From: Asanoa iriomotensis
GTDB taxonomy: Bacteria; Actinomycetota; Actinomycetes; Mycobacteriales; Micromonosporaceae
Direction of reading: 5' to 3'
DNA: 64,000 nt
Assembly (NCBI RefSeq): GCF_016862515.1
Contig: NZ_BONC01000007.1
Span: 1 to 64,000 of the forward strand
Made by a program: the position numbers and the translations under genes
In this document: positions 58,224-64,000 of the stretch, in pieces
Layout of the letters: every line of letters begins with the position of its first letter
Position numbering within the stretch: the stretch's first letter is position 1
The notes under the pieces: model-generated
What the model saw: the letters and a program-made list of their open reading frames with translations, nothing else
The model's database searches: none
Told to the model about the DNA's origin: nothing

Positions 58224-60461
58224 TCAGGAATTGAGCAGCGATTTCAGCGCGGCGACGAACTCGGCCCGGTCGGTGGCGCCCACCTTGACCCGGATGCGGG
58301 CGACATGGTGCTCCACGGTCTTCGGCGAGATGTAGAGCTGGGCCCCGATCTCCTTGTGCGTGCGACCGTCGAGCACGAGCCGGGCCACCTCGACCTCACG
58401 TTCGGACAGCCCGGCCGCGTTGGTCTCGCCGGCGCGCTCCTGCTCCACACCGGACAGTTCCCGGGCGGCCTCCAGCAGCCGGCGCGCGGCCGCCGGATCC
58501 GTGGTGCGGATCGCGGCGTGCCCCGCCAGCCGGGACGCCTCCCACGGCAGCTCGGCGGCGGCCAGCCCGTCGACCGCGGCCACCACGTCGTCGAGGTCGA
58601 CGGTGCCGCTCGCCGAACGGGCCCACGCCGCGGCGGCGGCCGCCTGTGCGCGCTGTCTTCCCTGTGCCGGTGCCGCGGCGGCGATCGCGTCGGCGGCCGC
58701 CTTGACGGCGGTCGGGTCGTCGGCGGCGACCGCGAGCTGCAAACGGATCCAGGCCACGGTGACCGTCCAGGCGGGCGGGTGGCCGAGCCCCGCGACCGTC
58801 GCGTCGAGCGCGGCCAGCACCGGCGCGATCCGCTGCGGCCGGCGCAGCCGGGTGGCCGCGACCGCCAGCTCCTCGACCTGCTCGGCCTGCGACAGGTCGA
58901 CGGCCTGGCGGGCCAGCACCGGCTCGACACTGGTCCACGCCTCGCGCAGCTTGGCGATGTCGCCCGACCGGCGGGCCAGCCCGGCCCGCAGCGCGGCAGC
59001 GAGCAGCACCTCGCGGCCCGGCAGTCCCGTGCCGAGCCGGCGCAGCTCCGTGACCGCCGTGTCATAGCGGCCGGCGCGCAGCCGCACCCAGGCGAGCAGC
59101 AGCCGGTGCCGCTGTGCGCCGACCGGCCCGCCGACGCCGCGGTCGAGGGCCCGGCCCAGCAGGTGCTCGGCGGTGGCGACATCGCCGGCGGCGACCGCGA
59201 CGACCGCACCCCACGCGTGCGGGGTGTCGGGCGGGACCACCGCCGGCGGCGTGCGCTCGGCGGCTTCCGCGGCCTCGATCAGCAGGGGTACGGCCGCCGC
59301 CGGCTCACCACCCGCCGCCAACACCGCCTCCGCCAGCAAAAGGAACGGACCGTTGTTAACGGTTTCCGCATAGGAACGGTCCGTTGCAATCGCCCGGGCT
59401 TCTCCGAGGCGGCCCAGCGCGACCAGGGGCGGCACCGCGAGCAGCGGGCCCGGTGGTGCCGTCGCCGCCAGCACGTCGGCGGCGCGGGCCGGCCGGCCGT
59501 CGTGTGCCGCGACCGCGCCGGCCACCAGCGCGAGCCGATGCGCGGCGTCCGGGCCGGTAGGAGGCGCCGGATCGACCGGCAGACCGGCGAGGGCCGCCGC
59601 CTCGGCCCGGCCGGGGGCCACCAGGGCGGGGTCGGCTCCGGCGTCGACCGCGTCGGCGTACCACCCGATCGCCGCCGCCGGGTCCGTGAAGCGCAGGCGG
59701 TCGCCGGCGGCCCGGAACACGTCGGCGCCGCCGCGGATCCGGGCGGCCCGCAGCTGGGTCGCGGCGGCGACCGGGTCGGCGCCCGACTCGGCCAGCGCGG
59801 TGGCGACCCGGGCGTGCACGCGGCGGCGCTCGGCCGGCGCGAGGTCGTCGAGCAGCGCCGCGGCCACCGCCGGCACCAGCCGCTCGGCGTCGGGCATCAG
59901 GAAACCCAGGTCGCGCAGGGCACGCAGGGCGGCGGCCAGGGCGTCCGGCGGCTGGCCGGTCGCGGTGGCGAGCACGTCGTCGGCGAGGTCGAGCCCGAGG
60001 GCAAGAGTGCGGGCGACGTCGGCCACGCCCGCGGGCGAAGCGGCCAGCCGCCTTTGCACCCGCGGGAGGAGCCCCCCGCCGGCGACCAGCACCGCGATCG
60101 CCGGCCAACCCGCCGATGGGGCGTGCAGGTCGGCACGGCCGGTGAGCGTGGCGACCGCGGCGGCGTCGAGGGGCGCGAGCTGGACCACGCCGTCGCCCGC
60201 CGCGAGCTCGTCGAGCTCCGCCAGCACCGGCCGGTCGAGGGTCGGTCGGCGGCCGAGCAGCACCGGCACCGCGCGGCGGGCCACATCGGACACCGCCCGC
60301 AGCGTCGCGTCGTCGAGGCGGTGCGGATCGTCGACCACCACGGCCGGCGCGGTGTCGGGCACGGCCGGGCGGTCGGGCGTCACCCAGACCGCGCCGGGCG
60401 GGGCGAGCGCGCGCAGCCGGTGCGTCCGACCGGCTCCGTCCACACCCACCACCACCGCCAC
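58224..60461 (-). CDS. iniR: IniR-like LuxR-family regulator
   Basis: 745 aa. N-terminal ATPase-like region with an incomplete Walker A (GVDGAGRT, residues 6-13; Lys replaced by Arg), a long TPR-like helical middle and a C-terminal LuxR HTH (about 680-740, LSEREVEVARLVLDGRTHKEIGAQLYISPKTVEHHV). Mycobacterial IniR, required for iniBAC induction and reported to respond to trehalose, has the same build and position. The Arg at the P-loop suggests weak or no ATP hydrolysis. GTG start at 60461 with other GTGs near it. Probably binds upstream of iniB. Confidence 0.8.
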   Translation of the reverse strand: MAVVVGVDGAGRTHRLRALAPPGAVWVTPDRPAVPDTAPAVVVDDPHRLDDATLRAVSDVARRAVPVLLGRRPTLDRPVLAELDELAAGDGVVQLAPLDAAAVATLTGRADLHAPSAGWPAIAVLVAGGGLLPRVQRRLAASPAGVADVARTLALGLDLADDVLATATGQPPDALAAALRALRDLGFLMPDAERLVPAVAAALLDDLAPAERRRVHARVATALAESGADPVAAATQLRAARIRGGADVFRAAGDRLRFTDPAAAIGWYADAVDAGADPALVAPGRAEAAALAGLPVDPAPPTGPDAAHRLALVAGAVAAHDGRPARAADVLAATAPPGPLLAVPPLVALGRLGEARAIATDRSYAETVNNGPFLLLAEAVLAAGGEPAAAVPLLIEAAEAAERTPPAVVPPDTPHAWGAVVAVAAGDVATAEHLLGRALDRGVGGPVGAQRHRLLLAWVRLRAGRYDTAVTELRRLGTGLPGREVLLAAALRAGLARRSGDIAKLREAWTSVEPVLARQAVDLSQAEQVEELAVAATRLRRPQRIAPVLAALDATVAGLGHPPAWTVTVAWIRLQLAVAADDPTAVKAAADAIAAAAPAQGRQRAQAAAAAAWARSASGTVDLDDVVAAVDGLAAAELPWEASRLAGHAAIRTTDPAAARRLLEAARELSGVEQERAGETNAAGLSEREVEVARLVLDGRTHKEIGAQLYISPKTVEHHVARIRVKVGATDRAEFVAALKSLLNS

Positions 60462-60478
60462 AACCGGTCAGCCTGCCA

Positions 60479-60835
60479 TCACTCCAGCTCGGCGACCAGC
60501 CGCTTCGGCGCCACTGTCCGGTACGCGTCGATGGCCAGCTCGCGAATTTCCGCCCAGTCCGGCTCGCGGTCGAGCCGCACGCCGAGCCAGCCCCGATGCC
60601 CGACGTACGGCGGCCGGAAGAACGTCTCGGGATCCTCCGCGATCAGCTCGCCCTGCGCGCCCGACGGCGCCGCACACCACAGGTGCGGGAACCGGTTGTC
60701 GTGATGGCCCTCTACGTGCAGGGTCACGAACACGGTCTTCCCACGCACGAACCACGTCGGCGCCCCGTGGCTGAGCCGCTCGCTGGTCTCAGGCAGCGCC
60801 AGGCAGATCTCCCGCATCCGGGTCAGCAGGTCCAT
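60479..60835 (-). CDS. MmcQ/YjbR-family DNA-binding protein
   Basis: 118 aa of the CyaY/YjbR-like fold; GAPTWFVRGKTVFVTL and PEWF-like HRGWLGVRLDREPDWAEIRELAIDAYRTVAPKRL match the MmcQ/YjbR family. ATG at 60835, 3 bp after the deacetylase-glycosyltransferase gene and 17 bp before iniR, so it is likely co-transcribed with both. Function unknown. Confidence 0.85.
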   Translation of the reverse strand: MDLLTRMREICLALPETSERLSHGAPTWFVRGKTVFVTLHVEGHHDNRFPHLWCAAPSGAQGELIAEDPETFFRPPYVGHRGWLGVRLDREPDWAEIRELAIDAYRTVAPKRLVAELE

Positions 60836-60838
60836 ACC

Positions 60839-63163
60839 CTAGGTTTGCACGGACGCCTCGCCGGTGCGGCGCAGCTTGTGCCAGCGGAGCCGGCCGCCCG
60901 TCAGCGCGGTGACCAGCGACTGGATGAGCACGAGATACATGAGCTGGCGGTACGCGAACTGCTGCAACGGCAGCGTCCACAGTGGGGTCAGGCGCTCCTT
61001 GTCGAGCCGGAACGCCACCACGCCGGTGATCAGCTGCAGGCCGAGCATCGCGAGCCAGGCGAGCACGGTCTCCGTGCGGCCGGCGAACAGCAGCGCGTAG
61101 ACGGCCAGCAGGTCGATCACCGGCGCGAGCAGCGGCAGCGCGATGCCGAACAGCGCGAGGAAGGGCAGGCCGCGGCGGCCGAACCGGCCCGACGGACCGT
61201 CGTCGACCAGGGCGCGGCGGTGCTTCCACATCGCCTGCATGGTGCCGTAGCTCCACCGGTAGCGCTGCCGCCAGAGCTGGCTGAGGGACGCGGGCGCCTC
61301 GGTCCAGGCGCGGGCGCGGCCCTCGTACACCACCTTCCAGCCGGCCCGGCCGAACGCGATCGTGACGTCGGTGTCCTCGGCGAGCGTGTCGTCGGACATC
61401 CCGCCGACGCCGAGCAGTGCGTCCTTGCGCCAGGCGCCGATCGCGCCCGGGACGGTGGGCATGCACCGCAGCGACTCGTAGAGCCGGCGGTCGAGGTTGA
61501 AGCCGATCACGTACTCGATGTGCTGCCAGCGGGCGACCAGGGTGGCCCGGTTGCCCACCTTGACGTTGCCGGCGACCGCGCCCACCTCGGGGTCGGCGAA
61601 CGGCTGCACGAGCTGGCGCACCGAGTCGTGCTCGAAGACCGTGTCGCCGTCGACCATCACGATGATGTCGGAGCGGGCCGCGGCGACGCCGGTGTTCAGC
61701 GCGGAGGACTTGCCGCCGTTGGGCTTGCGGATCACCCGCACGTTGGGCAGGCCGAGCGACTCGGCGATGTCGGCCGTGTCGTCGGTCGAGCCGTCGTCGA
61801 CGACGATCACCTCGATGCCGCCCGGGTGGTCACCGCCGGCCAGCGAGCGGACCGCGGCCTCGATCCCTTCCCGTTCGTTGTAGGCGGGCACGATCACCGA
61901 GACCGGCTTGGTCACCGGCGGGCCCCACGACCAGTCGCCGCGCCGCCGCCGGGCCTGCCGGCCGGATAGCACGAAGAGCAGCAGCGTGCGGGCCAGCGTC
62001 AGGACGCCGACGACAAGGAACAGCACGGCGAAGAAATCCAGCGACCAGTCGGCGATCCGGACCGCGATGGCCAGGGCCAGGCCGCGTTGCCGGTCGGCGA
62101 CCCCCGCGGGTGGGTTGCGCAGCACGGTCGGCGCGGCGCCGGTCTCCGGGTCGGTCAGCGCGCGCCGCAGACCGTCGGTGACGGTGACGAAGCTGTAGCC
62201 ACGGGCCTGCATCATCGGGATGAACCGATCGAGGGCCTGCACCGTCTGCGCGCGGTCGCCGCCCGAGTCGTGCAGCAGCACCACGGCGCCCTCGTCGCCG
62301 TCGGGGATCATGTTGGCGACGATCTGGTCGACGCCGGGCCGGGCCCAGTCCTGGCTGTCCTTGTCGTTGACGACCGTGACGTAGCCGAGCGCGCCGGCCT
62401 GGGTGATCAGCCGCCAGGCGGCGTCGTCGATGGCGTCGGCCTTCGACGAGTACGGGAAGCGCAACAGCGAGCTGCGCACGCCGGCGGCTTCGGCGAGGGC
62501 GAGCTGGGTCTGCGAGTACTCCATCCGGCGGCGCCACTGGGGCAGCGTCGCGACGTCCGGGTGGGTGAACGTGTGCACGCCCAGCTCATGGCCCTTGTGG
62601 ACGAGCTCGCTGGCCAGCTCCGGGGAGCGGACCACCTGCGAGCCGATCACGAAGAACGTTCCCTTGGCGCCGTAGCGGTCGAGCGTGGCCAGCACCCGCG
62701 GTGTCCAGGTGGGGTCCGGGCCGTCGTCGAACGTGAGGGCGATGGTCTTCGCCGGGAGGCGGTAGGAGCGGGCTTCCTGTCCCGCCGGTGCGTTGATGAT
62801 CGGCCCGCCGTCGATGATCTGATCCGGGACGATCGTGGTCTCGCCCGTCTCGCCCTGGTGGTCGGGGGTGAAGCGGGCGTTCGCGTACGCCTCGACGAGC
62901 AGCAGGCTGACGAAGACGAAGACCAGGACGGCGGCGACCACCCACTTGGGTCGCGGCACGACCCGCCGAGCGGGCCGTCGTGGCGGTTCCTGATCCGTGG
63001 GTACGGTGCGCGGCGGTCGCGGCGGTGGTGGTGCGTCCAGCACGACCGTGGACGGCTCGTCGAACCCGGCGAGGGCGCGCTGGGCGGGTGCCGGGCCGGT
63101 GATCTTCATGCCGGCCGGGACGCTCGCCCGGCCGCTGACGGGCTCGCCGGTCGGTGCGCTCAT
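60839..63163 (-). CDS. Polysaccharide deacetylase / family-2 glycosyltransferase fusion
   Basis: 774 aa. N-terminal cytoplasmic tail and TM helix (about 70-93), NodB-type deacetylase (about 135-330: TFDDGPDPTWTP, HTFTHPD, RFPYSS), a TM segment (about 370-395), then a processive GT2 domain (about 415-640: DDGS, DGDT, EDTD, QRYRW) and further membrane helices. QxxRW marks a hyaluronan/chitin/PNAG-type synthase. It probably makes and deacetylates a surface N-acetylhexosamine polymer. Overlaps the gene of its Pro-rich partner by 4 nt (ATGA). Confidence 0.9.
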   Translation of the reverse strand: MSAPTGEPVSGRASVPAGMKITGPAPAQRALAGFDEPSTVVLDAPPPPRPPRTVPTDQEPPRRPARRVVPRPKWVVAAVLVFVFVSLLLVEAYANARFTPDHQGETGETTIVPDQIIDGGPIINAPAGQEARSYRLPAKTIALTFDDGPDPTWTPRVLATLDRYGAKGTFFVIGSQVVRSPELASELVHKGHELGVHTFTHPDVATLPQWRRRMEYSQTQLALAEAAGVRSSLLRFPYSSKADAIDDAAWRLITQAGALGYVTVVNDKDSQDWARPGVDQIVANMIPDGDEGAVVLLHDSGGDRAQTVQALDRFIPMMQARGYSFVTVTDGLRRALTDPETGAAPTVLRNPPAGVADRQRGLALAIAVRIADWSLDFFAVLFLVVGVLTLARTLLLFVLSGRQARRRRGDWSWGPPVTKPVSVIVPAYNEREGIEAAVRSLAGGDHPGGIEVIVVDDGSTDDTADIAESLGLPNVRVIRKPNGGKSSALNTGVAAARSDIIVMVDGDTVFEHDSVRQLVQPFADPEVGAVAGNVKVGNRATLVARWQHIEYVIGFNLDRRLYESLRCMPTVPGAIGAWRKDALLGVGGMSDDTLAEDTDVTIAFGRAGWKVVYEGRARAWTEAPASLSQLWRQRYRWSYGTMQAMWKHRRALVDDGPSGRFGRRGLPFLALFGIALPLLAPVIDLLAVYALLFAGRTETVLAWLAMLGLQLITGVVAFRLDKERLTPLWTLPLQQFAYRQLMYLVLIQSLVTALTGGRLRWHKLRRTGEASVQT

Positions 63164-63954
63164 GCCGCGCCGGCGGCCGGTGTGGACGGATCAGGTGTCG
63201 GCGCCGGCACACCAGGCTCCGGGTCCGGGGTGGCGGTGCCGCCGCCGGTCGAGCCGCCGTCGCCACCGCCCGCCCCGGTGCCGCCAGTGTCGGTGCCACC
63301 GCCGTCGGAGGGTGCGCCGCTGCCGCCCGTCGCACCGCCACCGGTCTCGCCGCCTCCGGTGCCTCCGGTGCCTCCGGGGGGCTGGTCGGCCGACCCGCCG
63401 CCGCCGTTGCCGGGCTCGGGCCCGGCGGGCGGCTCGGTGGGTGGGTCGGTCGGCTGCGGGGTCGGTGTGCCCTCGGGCGGGCGCGTCGGCTCGCTGGTCA
63501 CCGGAGGTGGCGAGACCGGTTGGGTGCCCTTGGTCGGGCTCGGCGTCGGCTTGGCCGTCACCGCGATGGCCGAGGTGCGCAGCACGCTGGTGCCGGCCCG
63601 CACCGGTGCCGGCGGTAGGGGGGCCACGAACGGCCCCGGGCTCGGCGGACGGAACGAAGTCCGCTCGGGCGTCTGAGTCGGCGCCTCGTCGGCCTGCAGG
63701 GCGCGGTCGGGGAACGGCATCAGCGCGTGCGGCAGAGCGGGGCCGCCGGCGATGCTCACACCGACCAGCGCGGTGTAGCCGAGGCAGACGGCGCCGATTC
63801 CGTACGCGACAAAGCGCACCAGCCGCCGGCGGCGGCCGGTCTCGTCGACGAACACGGGCGCCGCCGCCTCTTGCCCGAGCATTACTCCAGGCGAGTCGAG
63901 CGGCTCCGCGGCACTGACGATTACCTCGGTTTCGGGTTCGTGGTCGGGAGTCAC
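63160..63954 (-). CDS. Pro/Gly-rich membrane-anchored protein
   Basis: 264 aa. Short cytoplasmic N-terminus, one TM helix (about 47-72), then an extracellular Pro/Thr/Gly-rich low-complexity region with PTPTP-like and GGTGGTGG repeats. GTG 63954 is used because a -10 box (TACGCT) lies 7 nt before it. Overlaps the deacetylase-synthase gene; probably crosses the peptidoglycan or helps export of the polymer. Function unknown. Confidence 0.78.
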   Translation of the reverse strand: MTPDHEPETEVIVSAAEPLDSPGVMLGQEAAAPVFVDETGRRRRLVRFVAYGIGAVCLGYTALVGVSIAGGPALPHALMPFPDRALQADEAPTQTPERTSFRPPSPGPFVAPLPPAPVRAGTSVLRTSAIAVTAKPTPSPTKGTQPVSPPPVTSEPTRPPEGTPTPQPTDPPTEPPAGPEPGNGGGGSADQPPGGTGGTGGGETGGGATGGSGAPSDGGGTDTGGTGAGGGDGGSTGGGTATPDPEPGVPAPTPDPSTPAAGAA

Positions 63955-63961
63955 GCCGGGA

Positions 63962-63967
63962 AGCGTA
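63962..63967 (-). promoter_or_regulatory. -10 box of leaderless anchor-protein gene
   Basis: TACGCT, 7 nt before the GTG at 63954. It would drive the run anchor protein, deacetylase-synthase, mmcQ and perhaps iniR. Confidence 0.45.
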
Positions 63968-64000
63968 AGGAGCACTCTCCGCAATCCGGAGACGCAGATC

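Overview
The window is very GC-rich DNA with strongly third-position-biased codons, frequent GTG starts and many leaderless genes (a TAnnnT -10 box 6-8 nt before the start codon). It reads as an actinomycete chromosome, most likely Micromonosporales (Actinoplanes/Micromonospora type). Supporting this are the galU-glp-rimJ-glpR block, a Ruc-type chaperone gene behind a CIRCE operator, an intein-containing Rv2578c-type radical SAM protein and an iniRBAC-type dynamin locus. No CRISPR array, phage or insertion sequence is visible. About 60 protein genes and one tRNA gene fill nearly all of it.

Layout. 1-4.4 kb: a MaoC-fold dehydratase; a thioredoxin behind a near-consensus SigR/SigH promoter; a radical SAM protein interrupted by a 299-residue intein and preceded by a LexA-like SOS box; an atypical NYN-nuclease gene; tRNA-Ala(CGC). 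4.4-13 kb: the cell-division block glpR, rimJ-like acetyltransferase, glp (MoeA/gephyrin-like) and galU, led by a membrane diguanylate cyclase and facing 5-formyl-THF cyclo-ligase; the heat-shock chaperone gene ruc with CIRCE; several small genes including a 57-aa acidic gene; a Fur-family repressor. 13-17 kb: an MpaB-type oxygenase, a DUF3800-like protein and a membrane NACHT NTPase. 17-26.4 kb: a sugar module in which a RbsABC-type ABC importer and a TIM-barrel epimerase form one operon under a LacI-type operator, divergent from a 1184-aa secreted ThuA/sugar-dehydrogenase/PKD/lectin protein. 26.4-35.3 kb: accessory and regulatory genes (MHYT sensor, lytic-transglycosylase-like protein, TetR/NmrA pair with twin operators, PRC-barrel, SDR with MmyB-type regulator, RHH/MazF toxin-antitoxin, VOC, DUF1345, Ser/Thr kinase). 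35.4-46.5 kb: a ribosomal-protection GTPase with an overlapping leader ORF, a three-gene esterase/esterase/ATP-grasp operon, a Ca2+/H+ antiporter, a Tat hydrolase, a subtilase and a GNAT.

46.7-64 kb is the most striking part. An EAL-DICT protein, a LAL-type LuxR regulator and a membrane-anchored Hsp70 lie on the minus strand, followed by a divergent acidic 179-aa protein. Beyond it is a minus-strand series iniR-like regulator, iniB-like Asp/Asn-repeat protein, iniA-like and iniC-like dynamin GTPases. Directly upstream of iniR and almost without gaps are an MmcQ/YjbR gene, a polysaccharide-deacetylase/glycosyltransferase fusion and its Pro/Gly-rich membrane partner. Known biology of iniBAC (cell-wall-inhibitor-induced dynamins in mycobacteria) suggests an envelope-stress island joining membrane remodelling, chaperone activity and surface-polysaccharide synthesis. 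The connection to the Hsp70 and polysaccharide genes is inferred from gene order alone.
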